Below, piece after piece: positions 1 through 7,435 of a stretch of DNA of 64,000 nt. The position numbers and the translations under genes are program-made. The DNA comes from Paracoccaceae bacterium (lineage in GTDB: Bacteria; Pseudomonadota; Alphaproteobacteria; Rhodobacterales; Rhodobacteraceae), in contig QWDA01000002.1 in the NCBI GenBank assembly GCA_003605175.1, positions 62,001 to 126,000 of the forward strand, written 5' to 3'. The notes below the pieces were generated by a model. That model was not told the origin of the DNA, made no database searches, and saw only the letters and a list, made by a program, of their open reading frames with translations. Numbering within the stretch: the first letter of the stretch is position 1; every line of letters starts with the position of its first letter.

Positions 1-265
1 GGATGCCGGCCTTGTCGCCGAGCGCCTGCGCCAGCGCCTGGCCGAGCGCGATGCCGGTATCCTCGACGCTGTGGTGGTCGTCGATATGGAGGTCGCCCGT
101 GCAGGTGACCTTCATGTCGATCATCGCGTGGCGGGCGAGCTGGTCGAGCATGTGGTCGAAGAACCCGACGCCGGTCCGGTTGTCATAGGCGCCGCTGCCG
201 TCGAGGTCGATCTCGACGGCGATGTCGGTTTCCGCGGTCTTCCGCGTGATGCTGGCCTTGCGCAT
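1..265 (-). CDS. hisB: imidazoleglycerol-phosphate dehydratase, 5' part only
   Basis: This is the first 88 codons of HisB, the enzyme that dehydrates imidazole glycerol phosphate in histidine biosynthesis; the rest lies beyond the left edge. The translation shows the metal-binding family signatures [12 protein letters not shown] (about residues 40-51) and [14 protein letters not shown] (about 68-81), which bind the two Mn ions at the active site. The start is the ATG at 265-263. The gene diverges from the tup operon, so the 244-base gap at 266-509 must serve both. The family is certain; only the truncation limits the call. Confidence 0.95.
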   Translation of the reverse strand, partial: MRKASITRKTAETDIAVEIDLDGSGAYDNRTGVGFFDHMLDQLARHAMIDMKVTCTGDLHIDDHHSVEDTGIALGQALAQALGDKAGI

Positions 266-377
266 GGGGCGCTCCTTCCGGTGTCCCGGCGCTTATAGAA
301 ACGCGCCGCAGCCGTTCCAAGCCGCGCGAGGGCGATTTCCGTGCCGCTGTGTGTCGGGAAGCGCAGCCGGGCGCGCC

Positions 378-516
378 GGAAATTATGCAGTCATGCACAA
401 AGATAGAGAAGCATGGCAAATGCATGCCCCGGTTTTCTTGGCACTTGCGGCCCGAAGAGTGGGGCGCTAGGATGGGCGGGCGGGAAATTTTGCAGTTCAG
501 GGAGGAAAATTGCAGG
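378..516. promoter_or_regulatory. three short direct repeats upstream of tupB
   Basis: The hisB-tupB gap carries the motif GGAAATTATGCAGT at 378-391 and GGAAATTTTGCAGT at 483-496, which agree at 13 of 14 bases. A shortened form, GGAAAATTGCAG, lies at 504-515 and overlaps the TTG start of tupB. The local sequence is AT-rich for this genome. Direct repeats here are consistent with binding sites of a regulator of the tup operon, perhaps the HTH protein encoded at 2884-3765. No -10/-35 pair could be fixed. The repeats are seen in the sequence; their function is inferred. Confidence 0.4.
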
Positions 517-1217
517 ATTTCGGGGAAGCTTTCGGCCTGGCCTTTGGCCTCGTCGCGTCCGGGGATGCCGATCTCGTCGAGATCGTCGCCCTGTCGCTGC
601 GGGTGAGCCTGTCGGCCACGGGGCTTGCCTGCCTGATCGGGCTGCCGCTCGGGGCGTTCCTCGCGGTCAGCCGCTTTCCGGGCCGCATGCCGGCGATCAT
701 CGTCGTGAACGCGCTGATGGGCTTGCCGCCAGTGGTGGTGGGGCTCCTGATCTACCTGGCACTGTCCCGCGCCGGGCCGCTCGGAGTCCTCGGCGTGCTC
801 TATACGCCCACGGCGATGATCGTCGCGCAGACCGTGCTGATCACGCCCATCGTCGCGGCCTTGTCGCGGCAGCTGATCGAGGATCTGCACGCCGAATATG
901 CCGAGCAGTTCCGTTCGCTCTGCCTGACCCGCCGGCAGGAGGTGCAGGCGCTCTTGTGGGACGGGCGCTACGCGCTCCTGACCGTGGCTTTGGCCGGGTT
1001 CGGCCGCGCGGTGGCCGAGGTGGGCGCGGTGATGATCGTGGGCGGAAATATCGACCACCTGACACGGGTGATGACCACGGCGATCGCGCTCGAGACCTCG
1101 AAGGGCGATCTGGGCCTCGCGCTGGCGCTGGGCATCGTGCTGATGGTCATCGCGCTGGGGGTGAACGCGGCGGTGCAGAGCATCCGCCTGACCGCGGCGA
1201 GGTTCGCCTATGCGTGA
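510..1217 (+). CDS. tupB: tungstate ABC transporter, permease TupB
   Basis: This 235-residue inner-membrane permease belongs to the TupB family, which moves tungstate (less often molybdate) with TupC and TupA. About five to six hydrophobic segments are visible. The ABC-contact loop near residues 135-160 leads into the conserved stretch GRAVAEVGAVMIVGGN. The start codon is TTG at 510, chosen because GGAGG at 501-505 sits four bases before it. The gene overlaps tupC by eight bases, so the two are translated together. Tungstate rather than molybdate specificity rests on family resemblance, not on anything measured here. Confidence 0.88.
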   Translation: MQDFGEAFGLAFGLVASGDADLVEIVALSLRVSLSATGLACLIGLPLGAFLAVSRFPGRMPAIIVVNALMGLPPVVVGLLIYLALSRAGPLGVLGVLYTPTAMIVAQTVLITPIVAALSRQLIEDLHAEYAEQFRSLCLTRRQEVQALLWDGRYALLTVALAGFGRAVAEVGAVMIVGGNIDHLTRVMTTAIALETSKGDLGLALALGIVLMVIALGVNAAVQSIRLTAARFAYA

Positions 1218-1971
1218 CCTGGCGCTCGACCACTTCATTGCCGCGGGCCGCGCGGAGCTCGCGCCGGCGACGCTGCCGCTCCGGATCCAGGGGCTGCGGT
1301 TCGCGCGGCAGGGCCGGACGCTGATCCACGGGCTGGACCTCACGCTCGACCGGGGCGGGATCACCATGGTGATGGGGCCGAACGGCGCGGGCAAGAGCCT
1401 GCTCTTGCGGCTCGTCCACGGGCTGATCGCGCCTTGCGCCGGCGAGATCCTCTGGGGCGGGGCGCCGGTCTCGCCCGCGATCACGCGGCGGCAGGCGCTG
1501 GTGTTCCAGAAGCCGGTGCTCCTGCGCCGGTCGGTCGCGGCCAATCTGGATTTCGTCCTGAAGGCGCGCGGCAGGGCCTCGGCATCCACGCGCGAGGCGC
1601 TTCTTGCGCGCGTCGGCCTCGCGGGCCGGGGCGGCCAGCCCGCGCGGCTCCTCTCGGGCGGCGAGCAGCAGCGCCTCGCGCTCGCCCGGGCGCTTGCCAC
1701 CGAGCCCGAGGTGCTCCTGCTCGACGAGCCCACGGCGAGCCTCGACCCGGCCTCGGTGCAGGCCTTCGAGGCGATCGTGGCCGACGTGGCGCGGCAGGGG
1801 ACCAAGGTGCTGTTCGTCTCCCATGATATCGGCCAGGCGCGGCGGATGGCCGATGACGTGGTCTTCATCGCCGGCGGCTGGGTTGCCGAGCACAGCCCCG
1901 CAGAATGTTTTTTCGCCGCGCCCGACAGCGCGGTCGCCCGGGCCTATCTCGCCGGGCATCTCGTCCTTTGA
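1210..1971 (+). CDS. tupC: tungstate ABC transporter, ATPase TupC
   Basis: This 253-residue ATPase powers the TupB permease. It shows Walker A GPNGAGKS (residues 56-63), the ABC signature LSGGEQ (148-153), Walker B VLLLDEP (168-174) and the H-loop SHD (204-206). The first 25 residues precede the ABC fold and look variable. The ATG lies inside the end of tupB, an eight-base overlap. The C-terminus is short, with no TOBE domain, which is usual for TupC and unlike ModC. The operon order B-C-A differs from the A-B-C order implied by the names. Confidence 0.9.
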   Translation: MRDLALDHFIAAGRAELAPATLPLRIQGLRFARQGRTLIHGLDLTLDRGGITMVMGPNGAGKSLLLRLVHGLIAPCAGEILWGGAPVSPAITRRQALVFQKPVLLRRSVAANLDFVLKARGRASASTREALLARVGLAGRGGQPARLLSGGEQQRLALARALATEPEVLLLDEPTASLDPASVQAFEAIVADVARQGTKVLFVSHDIGQARRMADDVVFIAGGWVAEHSPAECFFAAPDSAVARAYLAGHLVL

Positions 1972-1999
1972 GCCACTGAGAAACGGAAAGTCAGGGAAA

Positions 2000-2827
2000 A
2001 TGGAAAAACTTTCACGCCGCATGTTCGGCGCGGCCACGCTCGCGCTTCTGATCGCCGCGGGGGCCGAGGCCCAGGACAGGTCGATCATCGTCCAGTCGAC
2101 CACCTCGACCGCGAATTCGGGGCTCTACGATTACCTCCTGCCGATCTTCAACGACAAGACCGGGATCACTGTGAACGTGGTCGCCGTGGGCACCGGGCAG
2201 GCGATCAAGAACGCCGCGAATTGCGATGGCGACGTGCTCCTGGTCCACGCCAGGCCGGCGGAGGAGAAGTTCATCGCCGAGGGCGGCGGCGTGGAGCGGA
2301 CCGACCTGATGTACAACGATTTCGTGATCGTGGGCCCGGCGAGCGACCCGGCGGGCGTGGCCGGAACGACCGATGTCGAGGTGGCGCTGAGCCAGATCGC
2401 CGGGAAGGGCGCTCTGTTTGCCTCGCGCGGCGACGATTCCGGCACCAACAAGAAGGAGATCGCGCTCTGGAAGGCGGCGGGCGTCGATCCGAAGGCGGGC
2501 TCGGGCGAATGGTACCGCGAGACCGGCTCGGGCATGGGCGCGACGCTCAATGCCGGGATCGGCATGGGCGCCTATGTGCTGACCGACCGGGCGACCTGGA
2601 TCAGCTTCGGGAACAAGCAGGATTACAGGATCGCGGTCGAGGGCGACGACGACCTGTTCAACCAGTACGGCGTGATCCTGGTGAACCCGGAGAAATGCCC
2701 CTCGGTCAAGGCGGCGGAGGGCCAGGAGTTCATCGACTGGATCCTGTCGAAGGACGGGCAGGACGCGATCGCCGGCTACAGGGTGGCCGACCAGCAGCTG
2801 TTCTTCCCGAACGCGCCGGCGGAGTGA
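2000..2827 (+). CDS. tupA: tungstate-binding periplasmic protein TupA
   Basis: This 275-residue solute-binding protein has an N-terminal signal peptide with twin Arg (residues 6-7) and a hydrophobic stretch ending in AGAEA near residue 24. The mature part opens with the TupA oxyanion motif STTST (33-37). Later SRGDDSGTNKKE (about 137-148) and ETGSGMG (about 170-176) match the anion-binding loops of the family. The start at 2000 was chosen over longer frames because it gives a complete leader. It follows tupC by 28 bases and delivers the anion to TupBC. Confidence 0.9.
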   Translation: MEKLSRRMFGAATLALLIAAGAEAQDRSIIVQSTTSTANSGLYDYLLPIFNDKTGITVNVVAVGTGQAIKNAANCDGDVLLVHARPAEEKFIAEGGGVERTDLMYNDFVIVGPASDPAGVAGTTDVEVALSQIAGKGALFASRGDDSGTNKKEIALWKAAGVDPKAGSGEWYRETGSGMGATLNAGIGMGAYVLTDRATWISFGNKQDYRIAVEGDDDLFNQYGVILVNPEKCPSVKAAEGQEFIDWILSKDGQDAIAGYRVADQQLFFPNAPAE

Positions 2828-2883
2828 CGGCGCAGGGCAGGGCGGCGCTTGCCGCCCCGCACGGCTCGGGGCATGATCCGGCC

Positions 2884-3765
2884 ATGACAGATACGCTCAC
2901 CACAAGACCGGAATTCCTGACCGTAAAGGAGCTTGCCGAGCTTCTGCGGATCAAGGAGCGCAAGGTCTACGATCTTGCCGCCTCGGGCCAGGTGCCCTGT
3001 TCCCGCGCGACGGGCAAGCTGTTGTTCCCGGCGGGCGAGATCCGCGCCTGGATCGACGAGAACCGGACCGGGCCGGGCGGCCGGCCCGAGCGGCCGGCGG
3101 TGTTCCTCGGCAGCCATGAGCCGCTCCTTGACTGGGCCTTGCGGGAGTCGCGCTCCGGGCTGGCGACCTTCTTCGATTCGAGCCTCGACGGGCTGGCGCG
3201 CTTTGCGGCGGGCGAGGGGGTCGCGGCCGGGCTCCATGTGCGCGAGGCCGGCGGCTGGAACGCGGGAGCGGCGGCGCGGGCGGCGGGCGATCTCGACGCG
3301 GTGCTGATCCGCTGGGCGCGGCGCCGGCGGGGGCTGGTGATCCGGCCGGAGATGGCGGGGAAGATCGGCGGGCTCACCGATCTCGCGGGGCTGCGCGTGG
3401 CGCCCCGGCAGAGCGAGGCGGGGGCGGAGCTGATGTTCCGCGAGCTCCTGGCCGAGGCGGGTGTGTCGCAGGACGATTTCACGCTGATCGCGCCCTCGCG
3501 CAGCGAACAGGACGCGGTGCTGGCGGTGGCCCAGGGCGAGGCCGACGCCGCCTTCGGGCTCGAGGCGCTGGCGCAACCCTACGGGCTCGCCTTCGTGCCG
3601 GTGATCGAGGAGGAGTTCGACATCCTCGCCGACCGCCGCGCCTGGTTCGAGCCGCCGATGCAGGCGCTCCTCGCCTTCACCGAAAGCCCCGCCTTCCGCG
3701 ACCGCGCCGCCCGGATGCGCGGCTACGACACGGCGCTCCTGGGCGGCGTGAAGTGGAATGCGTGA
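2884..3765 (+). CDS. helix-turn-helix regulator fused to a periplasmic-binding-protein-like domain
   Basis: This 293-residue protein has no signal peptide or membrane segment. Residues 10-60 form an excisionase/MerR-type winged helix (TVKELAELL, KVYDLAASGQVPC, GEIRAWI). From about residue 75 on it resembles a type 2 periplasmic-binding-protein fold, with IRPEMAGKIGGLTDLAGLR, SEAGAELMF and GEADAAFGLEALA. Such fusions act as cytoplasmic one-component sensors of oxyanions such as molybdate or tungstate. The gene follows tupA by 56 bases on the same strand, so it probably senses the anion that tupBCA imports. The ligand and its operator are inferred. Confidence 0.75.
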   Translation: MTDTLTTRPEFLTVKELAELLRIKERKVYDLAASGQVPCSRATGKLLFPAGEIRAWIDENRTGPGGRPERPAVFLGSHEPLLDWALRESRSGLATFFDSSLDGLARFAAGEGVAAGLHVREAGGWNAGAAARAAGDLDAVLIRWARRRRGLVIRPEMAGKIGGLTDLAGLRVAPRQSEAGAELMFRELLAEAGVSQDDFTLIAPSRSEQDAVLAVAQGEADAAFGLEALAQPYGLAFVPVIEEEFDILADRRAWFEPPMQALLAFTESPAFRDRAARMRGYDTALLGGVKWNA

Positions 3766-3773
3766 GGGGAAGC

Positions 3774-3847
3774 TGGAGGCGACGACCGGAATCGAACCGG
3801 TGTGCACGGATTTGCAATCCGCTGCGTAACCACTCCGCCACGTCGCC
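3774..3847 (-). tRNA. tRNA-Cys (GCA)
   Basis: The reverse strand folds as a complete 74-base tRNA. The acceptor arms GGCGACG and CGTCGCC pair fully, the anticodon loop TTGCAAA gives anticodon GCA, the T loop reads TTCGATT, and CCA is encoded. The discriminator base before CCA is U, as expected for cysteine tRNAs. It lies eight bases past the end of the HTH-PBP gene and is transcribed towards it. Confidence 0.96.
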
Positions 3848-4013
3848 AGAGCGTCCGTTTCCTTAGCCTCGGCGGGGCGCGCCTGCAAGCCGATTTCGGT
3901 GGGGCGGGCGGCCTGCCTGATGAGGGGCTCCGGCCTTCCTGGGGGCGAGGGGTAGCGACTTGCGCCATCCGCCGGGAAATGGCGGGAGCGGGCCATGGCG
4001 TTCTGCTTCGGGG

Positions 4014-4700
4014 TCAGAAATCGAGCCAGAGGCCGCTGCGGAGCCCGGTCTCGGTGTCGTTGTGGAGCCCGTAGAGGAGGCCGAGCTCGGCTTTCATCGT
4101 CTCGGTCACGTCGAGCACCATGGTCGCCGAGAGCCGCGCGGTGGGCTCGCTGCCCTGCTGGTCGGCAAGGCGGAGCTGGCCGTAGAGAAGGCTCTTCTCA
4201 CTGGGGCGCAAGCCGAGGGTGAGGTCGAGCTTGGCGAGCGCCCGGGCGTTGCCGGCGGCGCGGTATTGTGCCTCGGCAGTGGTCCAGCCGCCGCCCCAGC
4301 GGGTTTCGAAGCCGCGGCCCCAGGCCGCGCCGAGCACGGGAAAGGTCCGGGCTCCGGCGCCATCCCGCGTGGTGCCGACGCCGCCGAGGAGCGCGAACTG
4401 GTGCACCGCGCCGGGCTCGGCAAGGGCGCGGCTCAGGGCGGCGATCAGGGTGCGCTCGCCGTCGTTGAAATCGGCGGCGCCGTCGAGGACGAAGCTGAGC
4501 CGCGGGGTCAGGCCGCGCTCGCCGTAGAGCAGGAGGGCGTGGTTCATCTCGGGGACCGGGGCGTCGCGGTCGAAGGTGAGCTCGTAGGCGAAGGAGAGGA
4601 AGGTGTTGTCTTCGCCGCGGGCCCAGGGGCCGGCCTCCGCCCTCGGGGCGGCAATCATGGCGCAGATCGCGCCGGCGGCGGCGAGGAGCGGCTTGCGCAT
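4014..4700 (-). CDS. secreted or outer-membrane beta-rich protein, function unknown
   Basis: This 228-residue protein starts with a clear signal peptide (MRKPLLAAAGAICAMIAAPRA, cleavage near residue 23). The mature part alternates hydrophobic and polar residues in many short strands and ends in an aromatic, WLDF. That pattern fits a small outer-membrane beta-barrel, but no family is recognised. It is a single gene flanked by tRNA-Cys and by 198 bases before the VWA gene. The AT-rich stretch GGTTAACGAAAGGTTAAC near 4739-4757, just upstream of it, may hold its promoter. Confidence 0.6.
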   Translation of the reverse strand: MRKPLLAAAGAICAMIAAPRAEAGPWARGEDNTFLSFAYELTFDRDAPVPEMNHALLLYGERGLTPRLSFVLDGAADFNDGERTLIAALSRALAEPGAVHQFALLGGVGTTRDGAGARTFPVLGAAWGRGFETRWGGGWTTAEAQYRAAGNARALAKLDLTLGLRPSEKSLLYGQLRLADQQGSEPTARLSATMVLDVTETMKAELGLLYGLHNDTETGLRSGLWLDF

Positions 4701-4898
4701 CGGGCCCCCTTTCCTTGGGAGCAGGGTCGGTCCGAAATGGTTAACGAAAGGTTAACATGCGCTCGGAGGAGGTGTGCGCCTGTCGGAAAGCGGGGCCTGT
4801 GCCGCGGGATTGCGCGCCCGTTGTCACGGCCCGCTGCATCGTTGAACCGCGGGGGCCGGTGAACTACCGTCGCCGGGAACGAGGTAGAGAGTGCGGAT

Positions 4899-5759
4899 GT
4901 GACCTGGTCCTGGCAGCAGCGCGACGTGGTCGGCTATTCGATCTTCACCACCGATTTCGATGTCGAGATTTCCGGCGCGAAGCTCTGCGCTACGCTGGCC
5001 CCCGGGGCGCAGGCGCTGTGGCAGGAGCAGATCCGGGCGTTCGAGCGAGCGACCGAGCTCGAGCGGACCAGGACCGGTCTGAACGGCCTTGCAGCGGTCG
5101 ACAAGGTTCTCGGGAGGCACCCCGACATCGCCGCGACGACGGCGGTCTCTGTCCTTGTCGACCATTCGGGGTCGCTCAGGGGCCAGAAGGCAATGATCGC
5201 CTGCCTACTCACTCTGATGGTCGGCGATTTCCTCGAAAGGCTGGGCGTGAAGTTCGAGATCCTCGGATTCACGACCGCTGCGTGGAGAGGGGGGCAGTCC
5301 CGCAGGCTGTGGATTTCGAAGGGACGTCCGGCCAATCCGGGCCGTCTCAACGACCTGATGCACATTCGCTATCGGGAGGCATCGGACCCTCATGGGGCTA
5401 CCCCCGGGACGATCTACCATCTGCTGCGCAGCGGTCTCCTGAAGGAGAATATCGACGGCGAGGCGCTGTTCTGGGCCTCGGAACGGCTGAAGAACCTGAA
5501 CGCGGCGCGGAACGTGATCCTGGTGATCTCGGACGGAGCGCCGGTGGACGATTCCAGCCTGGCCGAGAACGGGCCGCGCTTTCTGTGGGATCACCTGAAG
5601 GCTGTCATCGAGGATGTCGTCGCGACGCCCGGTTTCAGCCTTGCCGGCATCGGCATCGACCATGATGTCGGCGGCCTTTATCCGTCCGCGTTGAAGGTCG
5701 ATCGGCTGGATCAGATCTCCGAGCGCCTGCCGGGCTTTCTCGCCGGGGTGTTCGGCTGA
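4899..5759 (+). CDS. free-standing CobT-type VWA domain protein
   Basis: The 286-residue product matches the C-terminal von Willebrand A half of CobT, a subunit of the aerobic cobaltochelatase. It has the MIDAS motif DHSGS (88-92), the strand EILGFTTAAWRGG, the block GLLKENIDGEAL and VISDGAPVDDSSL. Full CobT is about 600 residues with an acidic N-terminus, which is missing here, and no cobN or cobS lies nearby. Short CobT-like proteins also occur in phages and in MoxR-VWA chaperone systems. The start is GTG at 4899: no ATG, GTG or TTG lies between it and the stop at 4860. The gene looks less biased in codon use than its neighbours. Confidence 0.75.
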   Translation: MTWSWQQRDVVGYSIFTTDFDVEISGAKLCATLAPGAQALWQEQIRAFERATELERTRTGLNGLAAVDKVLGRHPDIAATTAVSVLVDHSGSLRGQKAMIACLLTLMVGDFLERLGVKFEILGFTTAAWRGGQSRRLWISKGRPANPGRLNDLMHIRYREASDPHGATPGTIYHLLRSGLLKENIDGEALFWASERLKNLNAARNVILVISDGAPVDDSSLAENGPRFLWDHLKAVIEDVVATPGFSLAGIGIDHDVGGLYPSALKVDRLDQISERLPGFLAGVFG

Positions 5760-5771
5760 GCGTCCGCTCAG
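5756..5771. terminator. inverted repeat spanning the two facing stop codons
   Basis: CTGAGCG at 5756-5762 and CGCTCAG at 5765-5771 form a perfect dyad with a two-base centre. As RNA this gives a six-base stem with a four-base loop. It contains the stop codon of the VWA gene and that of the small gene opposite, so it could end transcripts from both sides. There is no T-run, so termination is uncertain. Confidence 0.35.
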
Positions 5772-5872
5772 ATCATCGCCCAGTCGGTGAACCGGAAGGT
5801 CTTCGGCATCGGCCGGCCGGTGCGGGTGTTCGAGCTGTCTTTCCTGTCCTGGTTGGTGTTGCCGTTTCTCAT
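5768..5872 (-). CDS. possible 34-residue protein
   Basis: A short frame starts at ATG 5872-5870, preceded by the good ribosome site GGAGAGGAG about six bases away, and stops at 5768. The peptide is hydrophilic, rich in N, T, R and K in its first half (MRNGNTNQDRKD) and ends KTFRFTDWAMI. It has no membrane segment and no recognised family. It faces the VWA gene with eight bases between stops and sits behind the FNT gene with 89 bases between. The strong ribosome site is the main support; the frame could be chance. Confidence 0.4.
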   Translation of the reverse strand: MRNGNTNQDRKDSSNTRTGRPMPKTFRFTDWAMI

Positions 5873-5961
5873 GGGATTTCTCCTCTCCGATGGGAAGGAT
5901 CATGCCGGAAGATCGGGCCGGGGTGGGGGTGTCGTAGGGAATGCGACGGCCGGCGGGCGGG

Positions 5962-6747
5962 TCAGCCGTGCTGCGGGCCGTAGGCGAGGCGGTAGGCGAG
6001 GGCAACGCCGCCGGCGCCGCCGAGGATGTTGCCGAGGGTGACCCAGAGGAGGTTCGCGAGCGCGGCGCCCATTGGGACGGTGCCGCCCGCGAGCGCGGCC
6101 TGGGGCAGCAGGTACATGTTCGCGACCGAGTGCTCGAGCCCGAGCAGCACGAAGCCCGAGATCGGCCAGAGGATCGCGAGGATCTTGCCGGTGGCGCTGC
6201 GGGCGGCGACGGTGAGCCAGACCGCGAGGCAGACCAGCGCGTTGCAGAGCGCGCCGCGGGCGAAGGCCTCGACCGGGTCGAGCGCCAGTTTGCTCTCGGC
6301 GATGGCGCGGGCGGTGGCTCCCATGGGCCCGTCGAGGAGGCCGGTGGCGGCGAAGGCGAGGGCGAGCCCGGCGGCGCCGAGCGCGTTGCCGAGATAGACG
6401 AGGGTCCAGCTCCGGGCGAGGGCGGCGGGGGCGATGCGCCGGTCGACCGCGGCCATCACCATGAGCGCGTTGCCGGTGAAGAGTTCGGCGCCGGCGACGA
6501 TCACCAGGATCAGCCCGAGCGAGAACACCAGCCCCCCGAGCAGCCGGGCGGGACCGAAGCCGGGATCGGCGCCGGTCATCGCCATGGTGTAGGCCGCGCC
6601 GCCGAAGCCGATGAAGGCGCCGGCGAGCACCGCCAGCGTCAGCATCTGCACCGCGGGGAGCGCGGCCTTGCGCACGCCCGCGGCCTCGACCAGGCGGGCG
6701 ATGTCGGCGGGGGCGTAGGCGTCGAGGCCGGTCGGATCTGTGCTCAT
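5962..6747 (-). CDS. formate/nitrite transporter family channel
   Basis: This 261-residue membrane protein has about six hydrophobic helices and FNT-family signatures: GGAAYTMAMTG near residue 45, GAELFTGNALM near 85, and the late block GFVLLGLEHSVANMYLLP. FNT proteins are pentameric channels for formate, nitrite or hydrosulfide; the ion cannot be told from sequence alone. The start chosen is MSTDPTG at 6747, because the 29 extra residues of the longer frame are polar, low in complexity and run across the FNR box. No formate dehydrogenase or nitrite reductase is adjacent. Confidence 0.88.
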   Translation of the reverse strand: MSTDPTGLDAYAPADIARLVEAAGVRKAALPAVQMLTLAVLAGAFIGFGGAAYTMAMTGADPGFGPARLLGGLVFSLGLILVIVAGAELFTGNALMVMAAVDRRIAPAALARSWTLVYLGNALGAAGLALAFAATGLLDGPMGATARAIAESKLALDPVEAFARGALCNALVCLAVWLTVAARSATGKILAILWPISGFVLLGLEHSVANMYLLPQAALAGGTVPMGAALANLLWVTLGNILGGAGGVALAYRLAYGPQHG

Positions 6748-6781
6748 GGGGCGAGACTGCCCGGGCGCGGGGCGCCGCGAC

Positions 6782-6795
6782 ATGATCGGGATCAA
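6782..6795 (-). promoter_or_regulatory. FNR/FnrL-type box upstream of the FNT gene
   Basis: Read on the minus strand, TTGATCCCGATCAT matches the FNR consensus TTGAT-N4-ATCAA at nine of ten fixed positions. It lies 35-48 bases before the FNT start codon, between that gene and the SET-domain gene. FNR and FnrL activate genes when oxygen is low, which fits a formate/nitrite channel. The match is seen directly; regulation is inferred. Confidence 0.65.
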
Positions 6796-6803
6796 ATCCG
6801 GTC

Positions 6804-7202
6804 TCAGGCCACCTCGGCCTCGGCCGCGCTCCATTTCAGCGAGCGGATCACGGCGTAGCTGCAGGTGATCTCCTCGCCCTCGGCGATGTCGCGCACCGCC
6901 ACCACCCGCGCATCCGGCGCGTTCCGCCCGGCGACCGCGGTATTCGGGTCGTCGGAATGGTTGGTGAAGCGGTCGCCGTCGCCGGAGAGCACGAGCTCAT
7001 CGGTTTCGGGGAAATACTCGCAGTAATGTTCCAGATACTCGCGGACATGCTCGGGATAGTCCGCGAGCGCCGCGGCGGGGAACACCCGGTCGAGCAGGGC
7101 GTCGAGCGCCCAGATCGGCGTGCCGGCCGGGATCGGCTCGGCAGCAAAAACGCCAAGGCCGTGGATCGGGCTCATGGCGACATTGGTCTTGACGAGAAGC
7201 AT
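6804..7202 (-). CDS. SET-domain protein (putative protein-lysine methyltransferase)
   Basis: At 132 residues this is a minimal SET domain. It begins with GLGVFAAEPIPAGTPIW (about 15-31), contains the cofactor-binding NHS motif in TNHSDDPNT (80-88), and ends with DIAEGEEITCSYAV (105-118). SET proteins transfer methyl from S-adenosylmethionine to lysine side chains; bacterial targets are mostly unknown. The gene lies 57 bases upstream of the FNT gene on the same strand, but the FNR box between them suggests separate control. Confidence 0.8.
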   Translation of the reverse strand: MLLVKTNVAMSPIHGLGVFAAEPIPAGTPIWALDALLDRVFPAAALADYPEHVREYLEHYCEYFPETDELVLSGDGDRFTNHSDDPNTAVAGRNAPDARVVAVRDIAEGEEITCSYAVIRSLKWSAAEAEVA

Positions 7203-7404
7203 GTCGGGGACCTCAGACCATGGGCCGGCATCGGAGCCGGGTGTGGGAGAGGTCGGCGGCGTAATCTGCGCGCATCCTGTTGTCCGAAATCGAGGAGGTG
7301 GCCCTGGGGAAAATCCTTGCGGCGGCCGTGCGGAGCCTCGTGCGCCCCGGCTGAAGACGGAGTTCAGTGCAATCGCGCGAGTCGCGCAAGTGGAACGTTG
7401 AGGC

Positions 7405-7426
7405 GGCCGGCGGTCGCCCGCCGGCC
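7405..7426 (-). terminator. hairpin downstream of the secreted-protein gene
   Basis: GGCCGGCGG at 7405-7413 and CCGCCGGCC at 7418-7426 form a nine-base stem with a four-base loop. It begins ten bases past the stop of the gene at 7436-8005. A T-run is not evident, so it may end transcription weakly or protect the 3' end. Confidence 0.45.
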
Positions 7427-7435
7427 AGGCCGGGA

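Noticed and set aside
266-509. Molybdenum-cofactor riboswitch before the tup operon
   Set aside because: The gap shows direct repeats but not the Moco-element hairpin set as I know it.
183-1868. Long antisense open frame over the tup genes
   Set aside because: It crosses hisB and the tup genes and its translation is Arg/Pro/Ser-rich low-complexity sequence, typical of the complement of GC-rich codons.
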